Shown: one piece after another, positions 1 through 8,776 of the stretch
How positions within the stretch are numbered: position 1 is the stretch's first letter
Layout: every line of letters begins with the position of its first letter
DNA from: JBJGXI01 sp045635475
GTDB taxonomy: Bacteria; Bacillota; Bacilli; Bacillales; Amphibacillaceae
DNA length: 64,000 nucleotides
NCBI RefSeq assembly: GCF_045635475.1
Contig: NZ_JBJGXI010000023.1
Span: 1 to 64,000, forward strand
Direction: 5' to 3'
The notes under the pieces: generated by a model
Databases searched by the model: none
What the model was told of the DNA's origin: nothing
Seen by the model: only the letters and a program-made list of their open reading frames with translations
Position numbers and translations under genes: made by a program

Positions 1-78
1 TGAATCCGCTCTTATGCGCTTAATAGATGAATTATGCTATGATATTAGTAATTAAATATCTATGTAAAGGAGATATAT

Positions 79-633
79 ATGAGTGAAAAAGATGTAGAAC
101 TCTATTATCGGATTCAACAAGATGATAAACATGCACTTGAACAGCTTTATGATTGTTATGAAAAGCTGCTGTTCTCTTTTTCTTATAAATTAACTGGAAA
201 CAGGGAATTATCGGAGGAAGTGGTACAAGAAGTGTTTATTAAGGTCTGGACGAAAAAAGGAATCTACAATGAAAAGAAGGGTAAATTTTCTTCTTGGTTA
301 TTGACCGTTGCCCGCAATACAGGAATAGATATTATGCGGAAAAAGAAGGAGTCTACATATACTTTAGAGGAACGAGATTCACTAAACAGTAATGACCCTT
401 CGCCTGAAGATATTGTTGAATGGAAAGAAGAAGGAACGCGTCTTAGAGAAGCAGTGTCACAGCTAGGAAAAGATCAACAAGAGATTGTTGATATGTTTTA
501 TTTTAAGGGACTATCACAGCAAAAAATTGCCGATAACTGCCAAATCCCACTCGGGACAGTAAAAGGGCGAGTCCGGTTAGCGTTGCAGCACCTTAAAAGA
601 AACCTATCACATCATAATGAAAGGAAGGTGTGA
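79..633 (+). CDS. RNA polymerase ECF-type sigma factor
   Basis: A 184-residue sigma-70 family factor of the extracytoplasmic-function class; it directs RNA polymerase to a small regulon. Region 2 (about residues 18-90) includes the GKFSSWLLTVARN stretch and is followed by basic residues. Region 4 (about 125-176) has the helix-turn-helix IADNCQIPLGTVKGRVRLAL. Start ATG is preceded by AAGGAG at 66-71. The anti-sigma gene begins 5 bases after its stop, the usual arrangement in which the membrane protein holds the sigma factor inactive. The target regulon cannot be read here; the sortase and surface protein just downstream are candidates. Subfamily is uncertain (SigK/RskA-like pairing inferred from the partner). 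Confidence 0.93.
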   Translation: MSEKDVELYYRIQQDDKHALEQLYDCYEKLLFSFSYKLTGNRELSEEVVQEVFIKVWTKKGIYNEKKGKFSSWLLTVARNTGIDIMRKKKESTYTLEERDSLNSNDPSPEDIVEWKEEGTRLREAVSQLGKDQQEIVDMFYFKGLSQQKIADNCQIPLGTVKGRVRLALQHLKRNLSHHNERKV

Positions 634-637
634 AGCT

Positions 638-1384
638 ATGCGACATGTTAATTGTGAACTTTTAATAGATTACTTTAATGGTGAATTGGATGATGTAACA
701 TTTAAAAAATATGAAGAGCATTTGGAGCAATGCGAAAGTTGCAAAGAAGAACTTGCAGAACTTCATTCACTAACAGCAGACCTTCCTTATGCTTCGGAAC
801 CAATCACACCACCAAGTGGAATGAAAGATAGAATATTAGACAATGTATTTTCTACAGAAACAGAAAGTAGTAAGACTTTTGATGATAAACAAGAGAAGCC
901 AAAGAAAAAGGTTATTCAATCAAAGAAAAGTTGGGTTACACCACTACTAGCAGCTTCCTTATTGTTTTCGTTAATTGGTAATGGATTTCAGCTTTTTAAT
1001 AATGAAAGTCCTTCACCTGAGGATTCTATTTTGACGGAAAGTACGGATCAACTTTTCAAAACAGTGAGGCTGAATCCCTCGGATACAGTTAATTCAGAAG
1101 CTGTTGCATCGATGATTGAAAAAGATAATAGAATGGACCTTGTCGTTCAGGCCAGTGCCTTACAAGCATTAGAAGGAACGCAAACATATCAAGTTTGGTT
1201 ACTAGAGGATGGAAAACCATATCGAGCAGGTACATTTGTACCTAACCAAGACGGAGTAGGAGCAGTTTCTTATACGGTTGATTATGCTGGTGAGCACCAA
1301 TGGGATACAGTTGCCATTACACTAGAACCAACAGCAGACAGTGAGCTACCGCAAGGAGATATCATCCTAAGTTCAGAATTATAG
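638..1384 (+). CDS. RskA-like membrane anti-sigma factor
   Basis: Probable anti-sigma factor for the preceding ECF sigma. The N-terminal 45 residues form a zinc-binding anti-sigma domain (HLEQCESC, an H-x3-C-x2-C motif). One membrane segment lies near residues 105-120 (LLAASLLFSLIGNG), and the exterior C-terminal domain resembles the anti-sigma-K domain (TYQVWLLEDGKPYRAGTF). I chose ATG 638 because AAGGAAGGTG at 621-630 is correctly spaced for it; an in-frame ATG at 617 lies upstream of that ribosome-binding site and inside the sigma gene. A terminator follows at 1419-1476, so the pair is a two-gene operon. Confidence 0.88.
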   Translation: MRHVNCELLIDYFNGELDDVTFKKYEEHLEQCESCKEELAELHSLTADLPYASEPITPPSGMKDRILDNVFSTETESSKTFDDKQEKPKKKVIQSKKSWVTPLLAASLLFSLIGNGFQLFNNESPSPEDSILTESTDQLFKTVRLNPSDTVNSEAVASMIEKDNRMDLVVQASALQALEGTQTYQVWLLEDGKPYRAGTFVPNQDGVGAVSYTVDYAGEHQWDTVAITLEPTADSELPQGDIILSSEL

Positions 1385-1418
1385 GTTGGATGGTTTTGAA
1401 CGAAAATCCAAAGTTGAA

Positions 1419-1476
1419 TACGCAAAGGAAACAGGAGTGGATAAACGTCCTCTCCTGTTTTCTTTGTGTATTTTTG
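1419..1476 (+). terminator. Rho-independent terminator of the sigma/anti-sigma operon
   Basis: Long stem: ACGCAAAGGAAACAGGA pairs with TCCTGTTTTCTTTGTGT, followed by ATTTTTGG. It lies 35 bases after the anti-sigma stop codon. Confidence 0.8.
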
Positions 1477-1603
1477 GTTGCTTTAAGTTTCATTTTTTTG
1501 TGATCCATATGCAGTTTTTATTCGTATGCTTATAAATATTGAATCGCCCTATGATTCGTTTAGATGGTGATCACATGAAACAGTAAGATAAGGAGCGATG
1601 TAT

Positions 1604-2272
1604 ATGAAAACGTGGATAATCATGATAGCAGTTCTCTTATTAGCTGTCATCCTCACCGGATGCGCTGGAGAAGAGACAGAAGGTACGGTAAAAGAAGATG
1701 ATACAGTCGAAATGGAAAGTAGTGAACCAGATAAGTCAAGTGAAGACACATCTTCAACAGCATCAGCAACTAAACAAACAAATAACACGATAACAAGCCC
1801 TGAGATTATTCGGGATGATCGAGAAGGTATTAATCCAGCCACCCTTGAGATCCCCGCTATTGATGTAAAAGCAGAAGTGGAGAAGGTAGGTTTGTTAGAG
1901 AACGGGCAAATGGGTGTTCCTGAGGGAAGTGAGAATGTTGCTTGGTTTGAACCGGGTCCTAAGCCAGGTGAACCGGGAAATTCCGTTATTGCAGGACATG
2001 TGGATGATCTTGTAAATCCTGCAGTGTTTTATAATTTACACAAATTAGAACAAGGAGACAAAATCTACGTTACTGCGCAAGATGGAAAAAAACTAACTTT
2101 TGTTGTGAGAAATAAAGAGGTCTACCCACGTCAGGATGCTCCATTAGAAGACGTGTTTGGATTTACGTATCGTAGTATGTTGAACTTAATTACTTGCACG
2201 GGGGATTATAACGATGAAACTACTGAAAGGGCAGATAGATTAGTAGTTTTTACAGAACTAGTAAAGAATTAA
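1604..2272 (+). CDS. Class F sortase, lipoprotein-like N-terminus
   Basis: Cysteine transpeptidase of the sortase family, expected to attach LPXTG-type proteins to the cell envelope. The N-terminus is hydrophobic and ends in a lipobox-like LTGC (Cys20), followed by an acidic low-complexity linker to about residue 75. The catalytic domain has His132 (AGHVD), Cys198 (LITCTG) and Arg212 (RADRLVV), the sortase triad in correct order. ATG 1604 sits 8 bases after AGGAG (1591-1595); the in-frame ATG at 1598 is too close to it. The next gene encodes a protein with an MPKTG sorting signal, a likely substrate. Lipidation is inferred from the motif; the same stretch could be a simple membrane anchor. 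Confidence 0.88.
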   Translation: MKTWIIMIAVLLLAVILTGCAGEETEGTVKEDDTVEMESSEPDKSSEDTSSTASATKQTNNTITSPEIIRDDREGINPATLEIPAIDVKAEVEKVGLLENGQMGVPEGSENVAWFEPGPKPGEPGNSVIAGHVDDLVNPAVFYNLHKLEQGDKIYVTAQDGKKLTFVVRNKEVYPRQDAPLEDVFGFTYRSMLNLITCTGDYNDETTERADRLVVFTELVKN

Positions 2273-2471
2273 AATTTTTTTCTGAAATTACTGATCCAAA
2301 TTTATTTATCAATCGTAAGCTTTATGAAAATCACAAAGGGAGTGTTCCTTATTTAACAAAATGTAATTTTAAAAAAGTTATTTTAAAGTGATCTATTTTA
2401 TTTCTTACGACGTTAGCTAAGTAGTTAACAAAAAGAAAGAAATACAACACAATTAAAGGAGAGGTTAAGTT

Positions 2472-3830
2472 ATGAAAAAAATCAATTGGATGAAAGGGTT
2501 AATGGCAGCAACATTAAGTTTCGCTTTAATCATACCAACGGCAGGCGGTATGGTAAGTGCAGCAACGAATGACGATGAGCCATCGGTAGCAACAGCTGGA
2601 GTGGAATTGCGTTCTACACTAGGTCATTTAATGAGTGAACACGGTTATTTAGCAATTGAAGCGATGAGAAAAGGTGCCCAAGGTTCCGCGGATTTTGAAG
2701 CTTCAACCAATGCATTAGCTGCTAATACGGAAGATCTATCAAATGCAATTGCTTCTGTATACGGAGATGATGCTGGAGCATCTTTTAAGGAAATGTGGAG
2801 TGCACACATCGGTTATTTTGTTGATTATGTGAAAGCAACCGGTGCCAATGATGAAGACGCCAAACAAATGGCATTAGATGAATTGTCTCAGTATAGAAAA
2901 GATTTCTCTCAATTCTTAGAAACAGCAACTGAAGAGCGACTAGAAGCGGGTGCGCTAGCTGACGGACTTCAAATGCATGTGAACCAACTCATTGGCGCAT
3001 TTGATAGTTATGTTGCTGGTGATTTTGATAAAGCGTATGAATATGAAAGAGAAGCTATTGGTCACTTGCATATGGTAGCGAAAGGTTTATCTAGTGCAAT
3101 TACCGATCAGTTCCCGGAAAAATTCAATAACACAAAAGCAGTCACACCAGCTGGAGACTTAAGAGCTACATTGAATCACTTGTTATCCGAACACGCAGGA
3201 TTAGCAATGATGGCAATGCAAAATGGCATTGACGGTTCAGAAGATTTCGAAGCGTCTGCTAATGCGTTGAGTGCAAATACAGATGATCTCGCAGCGGCGA
3301 TCACTTCAGTGTATGGTGAAGAAGCAGGGCAAGCGTTTAAAGAGATGTGGTCAGCACACATTAGCTACTTTGTAGATTATGTAAAAGCAACTGGTGCGGA
3401 TGATGAAGAAGCAAAACAAGCTGCATTAGATGAATTAGAGCAATACAGAGCTGATTTCTCAGCATTTATTGAAAATGCAACAGGTGGAGAAGTTCCAGCA
3501 TCTGCATTGTCAGAAGGATTACAAGAACACGTCAACCAACTTATTGGCGCATTTAATAGCTATGTGGATGAAGACTATGAAAAAGCATATGAAACTATTA
3601 GAAATGCATATGGACACATGTATGGTTCCGCGAAAGCATTGTCAGGTGGTATTGTTGCACAATCTCCAGAAGAGTTTGCTAACCAAATGCCAAGCGATAT
3701 GCCAAAAACAGGTCTAGTAAATACTTCCGCGCAACAAAACATGGAATGGGCTTGGATGCTTACTGGATTTTTGATTGTAGCAGCGGCTACGACTGGGTTT
3801 GTAATTAGAAGGAAAAAAACAGAAGCATAA
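2472..3830 (+). CDS. Duplicated His-rich helical surface protein with MPKTG sorting signal
   Basis: Secreted wall-anchored protein of 452 residues. It has a signal peptide (cleavage near VSAA, about 31), two tandem helical domains (about 44-212 and 228-396), then MPKTG at 410-414, a hydrophobic segment and an IRRKK tail: a C-terminal sortase signal with M in place of L. The two domains match at a constant offset of 184 residues, and five histidines are conserved in both: 52/57/112/169/198 and 236/241/296/353/382. Relatives in Bacillaceae are, from memory, often labelled copper amine oxidase, but I see no catalytic motif supporting that. A metal- or haem-binding helix bundle is my inference. 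It probably depends on the upstream sortase. Strong ribosome-binding site AAAGGAGAGG. Confidence 0.85.
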   Translation: MKKINWMKGLMAATLSFALIIPTAGGMVSAATNDDEPSVATAGVELRSTLGHLMSEHGYLAIEAMRKGAQGSADFEASTNALAANTEDLSNAIASVYGDDAGASFKEMWSAHIGYFVDYVKATGANDEDAKQMALDELSQYRKDFSQFLETATEERLEAGALADGLQMHVNQLIGAFDSYVAGDFDKAYEYEREAIGHLHMVAKGLSSAITDQFPEKFNNTKAVTPAGDLRATLNHLLSEHAGLAMMAMQNGIDGSEDFEASANALSANTDDLAAAITSVYGEEAGQAFKEMWSAHISYFVDYVKATGADDEEAKQAALDELEQYRADFSAFIENATGGEVPASALSEGLQEHVNQLIGAFNSYVDEDYEKAYETIRNAYGHMYGSAKALSGGIVAQSPEEFANQMPSDMPKTGLVNTSAQQNMEWAWMLTGFLIVAAATTGFVIRRKKTEA

Positions 3831-3840
3831 GTAATGAAAT

Positions 3841-3884
3841 TAATTAGAAGAAGGGTGGCCAAGTGGTCACCCTTCTTCTAATTT
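3841..3884 (+). terminator. Terminator after the MPKTG protein gene
   Basis: Near-perfect inverted repeat ATTAGAAGAAGGGTGGCC / GGTCACCCTTCTTCTAAT with loop AAGT, eleven bases after the stop codon. Confidence 0.8.
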
Positions 3885-4192
3885 AGAAAGATTGCTGTTC
3901 TTGCGTAGAATACCTAAACTACGTCGTAACTTAGTGCTAAGCAGACGCTGTGGAAAAATACGCCCTTTCCGCGGGGAACGCTTCAGCCTCCTCCCTCGCA
4001 AAGAGCGCTCACTGCGGGGTCTTCAGACTGTTCCTTTTCCGCTGGAGTGGCGTATTTTTCCACAGCTTTAGGGTACTGTTACACCTATTATGAAGTGTAG
4101 GGACGGAGCGGTGCACACCCAAAGTTTTGAGCACTTAAGTACTACGTCGCATTTTAGTTCAAATATGAAATTGACTCCGTTAGCATAGAGAA
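3884..4192. repeat. MITE-like element copy 1, hairpin cargo
   Basis: Intergenic region without a gene. Its ends match the other copies (left GATTGCTGTTCTTGCGTAGAAT...ACGTCGTAAC, right CTACGTCGCATTTTAGTTC). The interior is a hairpin with perfect 18-base arms, GCTGTGGAAAAATACGCC at 3947-3964 and its complement at 4049-4066. Between the arms is the GC-rich core found again near 27.8 and 58.5 kb (CCGCGGGGA, CCTCC, TGCGGGGTCT). Confidence 0.7.
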
Positions 4193-4196
4193 TCTA

Positions 4197-5393
4197 TTAA
4201 TCAATCAACGGACGATACTTTTCAATGATTGCTTCTGTCAAAATGTCTTCCTTGTAAAAATGATTTACATAAACACTAATCATTATTTCATTTTCTTCCG
4301 TAATTGCAACTTTTGATAGTACGGCGTTGATGATATCGACTAGTGATTCAGGGGTTGTATACATCGTATTCCACGCGCGTACTTGTAATTCTAAGTTATC
4401 ACTTAATGCTGCTGCCTCAATTTCTTCTGTTGCTATCGGTTCATTAAATTGTGCATAAGGGTCTTCAAAAATGTCGGTGTATATAAAAGCAATTGGATTG
4501 TATTCATTTAAATCATATGAAAAATGTTCGTCCCCGATTGTAACGACCATTTCATTACATGCAAACTCGATTGACCCGTTCGCAATTGTGATGTTATTTG
4601 ATAATGATGTAATAGGGCACTCTATGTCTGGTGTAATAAACCAATGGCGATTCTCTGGATTCAACATTGCAATATATGCCTTTATAGAGGTATTTTCAAG
4701 CTTGTCTTCGTCTCGTAATTGCGTATATTCCTTTGGACGATAAAAATAGCGGGCATCTAGCTTCTTCATTTCAATTGTCCACTGGTTTGTTGGACATTCA
4801 AATAATACACGAAACGCAAACCCATCTTCGGTTTTCTGTAATTCATCATAAATAAACGATTGTCCAATTTGAATTGGTTCATCAGTTTCTTCAGACCTAA
4901 TCCCTTTAAAAGTAAGATGGATGATTGACTTAGTTGAAAATCCACCATCTGTATTTATATAAAGGTGTAGTGTATCCTTTGCTCGTTCGATTCGTTCGAT
5001 GGTTGCGTCATGTAAACTTTCCAAGAAAACATCCTGCACAGTAGTTGGTAAAAATGTAACAGCATGTTTTGTATGCTCATATGCCGCATCTAACACTTGT
5101 TCAAATTCCTTGTCTGCGTTACGCATCCATGATAAATAATCCTCACGTACGGTTTTCGGTAATGTTGGTTGATTTAATGTACCATTTTCAATATATGGGA
5201 TAAACCGCTTTGGTAAGATCTGCAGCAATTCCAATTTTTCTTCTTCAAGCTCATCACGTAATCGGGCAATGACATCTTCGCCTTCTTCTTGTGCTTCTCT
5301 TAATACAATCTCCCATTCTTCATCTGATTCGTGGATGGGGAGGCGGTTATTTTTTTCAAACTTTTCTTTTGCTTCTTTTGAAATATTCCACAT
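4197..5393 (-). CDS. DUF4085-like hypothetical protein
   Basis: A 398-residue soluble, acidic protein without signal peptide or membrane segments. The N-terminus (NISKEAKEKFE, then a Glu-rich helical stretch to about residue 65) and the mixed alpha/beta remainder resemble DUF4085 proteins of Bacillaceae as I remember them; no catalytic motif is visible and the function is unknown. It is monocistronic: a repeat element lies downstream, and a possible promoter region lies between it and the oppositely transcribed gene at 5636. Start ATG is preceded by a purine-rich AGAGGTGAT. Confidence 0.7.
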   Translation of the reverse strand: MWNISKEAKEKFEKNNRLPIHESDEEWEIVLREAQEEGEDVIARLRDELEEEKLELLQILPKRFIPYIENGTLNQPTLPKTVREDYLSWMRNADKEFEQVLDAAYEHTKHAVTFLPTTVQDVFLESLHDATIERIERAKDTLHLYINTDGGFSTKSIIHLTFKGIRSEETDEPIQIGQSFIYDELQKTEDGFAFRVLFECPTNQWTIEMKKLDARYFYRPKEYTQLRDEDKLENTSIKAYIAMLNPENRHWFITPDIECPITSLSNNITIANGSIEFACNEMVVTIGDEHFSYDLNEYNPIAFIYTDIFEDPYAQFNEPIATEEIEAAALSDNLELQVRAWNTMYTTPESLVDIINAVLSKVAITEENEIMISVYVNHFYKEDILTEAIIEKYRPLID

Positions 5394-5635
5394 ATCATCA
5401 CCTCTAAATAGTTGGTAAAAATAGTATACTATATTCTTTTCTCAACCGTTGATTTTAGTTCAATTAAAGAGCAAATAGGTGATGTGAAAACTATCAAGCA
5501 GTATCAAAATTAGATTTATTTGTGAAACAAGCAAAAATTATTACAATTTCATTCACGTCTTGATAAACTAAGGAAGTAGCAATAATCTTGCAAAGGTAAG
5601 AGGAGCTGAGGGGCATAAAGACGGTTATTAAAGTC

Positions 5636-5995
5636 ATGTACATAATAGTTGGTTTAGTTTTCTTAGGTATTGGTACGCTAGGCATCGTGTTACCGTTGTT
5701 ACCTAGCATCCCATTCTTGTTCATTGCATCTGTATGCTTTGTAAGAGGATCAGAAAGGTTGGATCGATGGTTTAAAGGAACAACGCTTTACCAAAAGCAT
5801 TTACTTGGCTTTTTGAAAAATAAGGAAATGACGCTGGTACAGAAAATTTGGATTAACCTCGTTGCGGATACTGCGATTATTATGTCCATTGTAATTGTAG
5901 ACTATATGTGGATAAGAATTATTTTAGTTTTGGCAGCAATTTATAAGCATTATTATTTCATCTTTAAAATAAAAACTGTTAAAGCAGTGCACTAG
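5636..5995 (+). CDS. DUF454 (YbaN-like) small membrane protein
   Basis: About 119 residues with hydrophobic segments at roughly 1-33 and 72-110. It carries the DUF454/YbaN signature: GTLGIVLPLLPSIPFLFIAS, then FVRGSERLDRW and YQKHLLGF. Function unknown. The start is unclear: the only nearby ATG (5636) has no ribosome-binding site at normal distance, while GAGGGG (5608-5613) would better serve a codon around 5621-5630, where only non-standard ATT (5627) is in frame. It precedes the GDPD gene by 22 bases and may share its transcript. Confidence 0.8.
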   Translation: MYIIVGLVFLGIGTLGIVLPLLPSIPFLFIASVCFVRGSERLDRWFKGTTLYQKHLLGFLKNKEMTLVQKIWINLVADTAIIMSIVIVDYMWIRIILVLAAIYKHYYFIFKIKTVKAVH

Positions 5996-6017
5996 CATTC
6001 ATTCAAAGGAGACGAGT

Positions 6018-6971
6018 ATGAAGAACTTCTTAAAAACGAGTAAAATCATTAGAGTTTTAGCAATTATCATCATTTTATATTTAGTAAACTTAGTGCTACC
6101 GAGAACAAATACGAATCTTGACGCATCATGGTTCCCAAGCGAACAACAGGGGCCGCTAGTAATCGCCCATCAAGCTGGTAATCAGGAACGGCCATCTTCC
6201 ACCAACTTAGCATTCGAGCACACAGTCGAAATTGGTGTTGATATTTTGGAATTTGATGTCGCAATAACAAAAGATGATCAACTTATAACAATCCATGACC
6301 TAACAGTCGATCGGAATACGAATGGTACGGGAAAAGTAAGAGAAAAAACGTACAATGAAATCAAAGCCTTGAATGCTGGATATGGTCTAGAAGATGAAAA
6401 TGGACAACCAATACGCGACCAACAAAATAATCCTTATATCGAAAGCGGTGCCTATATCCCTAACTTGGAGGAGATTTTCACAAAGTATGGTGATAAAAAA
6501 ATGGTGATCGAGCTTAAAGATTCAGGGGAAGATGGCAAAAATAGTGCAAGGGTATTTTGGAATCTAGTAGAGCAGTATGATATGCAAGATCAGATTGTAG
6601 TTGCTAGTTTTGATAAGGGTACACTACAAGCGTTGCGGGAGCTTTCTGATAATCAAGTTATTACAGCTGCCAGTGAAGGAGAAATGTACCCGTTTTATGC
6701 TTTTCATCGATTAGGGCTTCCTGTTTTTAATAATCTAGCATCCTTTGAAATGTTACACATTCCTTTAGGCTATACGATTAAAGGAGTGGATATCGATTTA
6801 ACGACCAAAGCAATCCTAAGAGATGCCCATAAACGAAATATGGCAGTCTATTATTGGACCATTAATGATAAAGAACAGATGCGAGAGCTTGTTAAATTGG
6901 GAGTAGATGGGATTATGACAGACCGACCAGAACTGCTTCTTCAGGTGTTAAAAGAACAAGGGTTAAGGTAG
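6018..6971 (+). CDS. Membrane-anchored glycerophosphodiester phosphodiesterase family protein
   Basis: A 317-residue GDPD-family TIM barrel preceded by one membrane segment (about 12-28), so the enzyme should face outside. Family members cleave glycerophosphodiesters to glycerol-3-phosphate and an alcohol. Visible motifs are EFDVAITKDDQLITIHDLTVDRNTNGTG and MVIELKD. The usual HRG at the first barrel strand is replaced by HQAGN, and the following PENT-like motif reads SSTN, so activity or substrate may differ. Start ATG follows AAAGGAGACGAG. A second, soluble paralogue with the normal HRG lies at 31666-32409. Confidence 0.88.
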   Translation: MKNFLKTSKIIRVLAIIIILYLVNLVLPRTNTNLDASWFPSEQQGPLVIAHQAGNQERPSSTNLAFEHTVEIGVDILEFDVAITKDDQLITIHDLTVDRNTNGTGKVREKTYNEIKALNAGYGLEDENGQPIRDQQNNPYIESGAYIPNLEEIFTKYGDKKMVIELKDSGEDGKNSARVFWNLVEQYDMQDQIVVASFDKGTLQALRELSDNQVITAASEGEMYPFYAFHRLGLPVFNNLASFEMLHIPLGYTIKGVDIDLTTKAILRDAHKRNMAVYYWTINDKEQMRELVKLGVDGIMTDRPELLLQVLKEQGLR

Positions 6972-7077
6972 GCTGAAAAGAGCAAAAAAATCGTGAATAT
7001 TATACTGAAACACAGGTGTTTAGCACCTCAAGTAACATTAAAAATAGTAAATCGAACGTTTGGATTTTGAAATGCTT

Positions 7078-7125
7078 CCGATTTAGTAGGCAGATTAATT
7101 TGTCTGCTAAATCGGGAGTGTTTTG
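7078..7125 (+). terminator. Possible terminator
   Basis: Inverted repeat CGATTTAG...GGCAGA / TCTG-CTAAATCG with a one-sided bulge, followed by a short TTTTG. It lies 110 bases after the GDPD gene. Weak U-tract, so only moderately convincing. Confidence 0.4.
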
Positions 7126-7309
7126 TGTCTATAAGACTTTTCTCTCTGTAACCTAAGGCTGAAGTATTAAACGCTTGGGAGGAAGATGCTAGATTTTTCA
7201 GGTTGAAATTGATAAAAATTATAATGAATTTCCATCGAGTATTAGAGGGAGGGAATAGAAAATGATTATAAAGTAACCAAGTTATATATATCGACGATCA
7301 TGTCACTCA

Positions 7310-7387
7310 TTATTTTTTCTTATTTCTTTTACCGATAATTACAACAGTTATTAACACAATTAGTAGCAAAAAGAATCCTTCAGCCAT
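7310..7387 (-). CDS. 25-residue single-pass membrane peptide
   Basis: A tiny open frame beginning MAEGFFLLLIV, continuing with a hydrophobic stretch to about residue 19 and ending KRNKKK. GAGGGGGG lies five bases before its ATG. The layout (short outside end, one membrane helix, basic cytoplasmic tail) is typical of small bacterial membrane peptides, but I recognise no named family. It stands alone between the GDPD gene and a gene-poor stretch. The region 6972-7309 around its 3' end holds no other supportable gene. Confidence 0.5.
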   Translation of the reverse strand: MAEGFFLLLIVLITVVIIGKRNKKK

Positions 7388-7774
7388 AAAATCCCCCCTC
7401 ATGAGTTACGTATTTAAGTATCTTAAAATACATACGAAATCAAAGCAGATTAGTTTCAAAATTAATATAGATCAAGCAAAATATATACCATTATCCGAAT
7501 ACTATTTTGATAAGTTTGATGACAGTTTAGATTATATAAACTTCACACACCGTATATCTTTAATATATATCACAAGTAGTATTTACAACTTTCTAAATGA
7601 ACAAAGACATAGAAACAGACCAAATCAATCGATTTGGTCTGTTAATAAAAGAGTACTATATCGTATGGTCTTCACTGAAAAGGAACTACTTACAAAAATT
7701 CATACCCTATAAAAGGAAAAGGTCATGTTTCCTCCAAACTATATGGCGCTATACGTGCGCACACGCTTTTGTAA
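7388..7774. other. AT-rich intergenic stretch without supported gene
   Basis: An open frame at 7401-7712 lacks a ribosome-binding site and family resemblance. The only clear structure is a perfect palindrome-like hairpin, AGACCAAATC/GATTTGGTCT, at about 7618-7642. On the minus strand it could mark the transcript end of the isomerase gene, though it has no good U-tract. Confidence 0.5.
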
Positions 7775-8743
7775 TTAAGCCCACCACATTTCTCCAACAG
7801 ATTCTTTTACCATAACCGGTTTAAGGTTTTCAACGGCCTTCGTAAACCCTTCATCTATCGACATGAGTCCATCTTCGTGTTCAATACTAACCACATAGTC
7901 ATAACCGTATAGACGCAAAGCACTAATCATGTCTGCCCAAACCTTTGTATCATGACCGAATCCAACTGTACGAAAATACCATGCGCGATCTTTCATATCA
8001 CCGTAAGGGGTCATATCAGTTAAGCCGTTTCGATTCATATTCGGTTGATCAATAATCGTATCTTTTGCATGGAAGTGGTGAATCGCATTTTCACGACCTA
8101 AGATTTTAATAGATTCTACAGGATCAATACCTTGCCACCACATATGGCTTGGGTCCAAGTTTGCACCAATCGCTGGGCCACATGCCTCTCTTAACCGAAG
8201 CATGTTTGCAGGCGTATGAACGGAAAATCCACCATGCAGCTCCAGTCCAATTTTTACATTATATTTTTCAGCTAGTGCAGCTTTCTCTTTCCAATAAGGA
8301 ATAATTTTCTTCTCCCACTGCCACGTTAATATTTCTTGGAAATCGTTAGGCCATGGAGCAACTGGCCAGTTAGGATGCATGGCATCTTCATGATCACCAG
8401 GGCACCCTGAGAAGGTGTTTACGACTGGAATTCCTAGCTTGCTCGCTAACTGTACGGTTTTATTGAATAATTGATCAGCGTCGTCTGAAATATGCTTTTG
8501 CGGGTGAAGCGGGTTAGCATGGCAGCTTAATGCACTTACGATTAATCCTCGACTTGTGATCTTTTCCATAAATTCTTTTTGCTTTTGCTCACTTTCTAAT
8601 AATTCATCTACTTTACAATGGGCGTCACCAGGATAACCACCCGTTCCTAATTCGACAGCCTCGATTCCTTTCGCAGCGACATGTTCTAACATATCATCTA
8701 AATTTTTATCAGCAAATAGTACAGTAAAAACTCCTAATTTCAT
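7775..8743 (-). CDS. Sugar phosphate isomerase/epimerase family protein (IolE-like TIM barrel)
   Basis: A 322-residue xylose-isomerase-like TIM barrel enzyme. Likely metal-ligand segments are GLELHGG (about 174-180), NLDPSHMWWQG, HFHAKD and SIEHEDG, the E/D/H/E pattern of this superfamily, which isomerises, epimerises or dehydrates sugars and inositols. The exact substrate is not readable. Two in-frame ATGs (8746, 8743) exist; the second is better spaced from GGGGG. It is divergent from a LacI regulator and shares an operator-bearing control region with it, so it belongs to the importer/dehydrogenase module at 8.9-14.7 kb. Confidence 0.87.
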   Translation of the reverse strand: MKLGVFTVLFADKNLDDMLEHVAAKGIEAVELGTGGYPGDAHCKVDELLESEQKQKEFMEKITSRGLIVSALSCHANPLHPQKHISDDADQLFNKTVQLASKLGIPVVNTFSGCPGDHEDAMHPNWPVAPWPNDFQEILTWQWEKKIIPYWKEKAALAEKYNVKIGLELHGGFSVHTPANMLRLREACGPAIGANLDPSHMWWQGIDPVESIKILGRENAIHHFHAKDTIIDQPNMNRNGLTDMTPYGDMKDRAWYFRTVGFGHDTKVWADMISALRLYGYDYVVSIEHEDGLMSIDEGFTKAVENLKPVMVKESVGEMWWA

Positions 8744-8762
8744 CATAATTCCCCCTATTTAA

Positions 8763-8776
8763 TGAAAACGCTTAAT
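8763..8776 (+). promoter_or_regulatory. cre-like site (catabolite control), isomerase side
   Basis: TGAAAACGCTTAAT matches the CcpA box consensus TGWNANCGNTNWCA except at the end. It is downstream of the isomerase promoter, where bound CcpA would block transcription. A mirrored copy lies at 8847-8860. Confidence 0.45.

Noticed and set aside
7401..7712. 103-codon open frame
   Set aside because: No ribosome-binding site, AT-rich random-looking composition and it runs through a hairpin; no family match.
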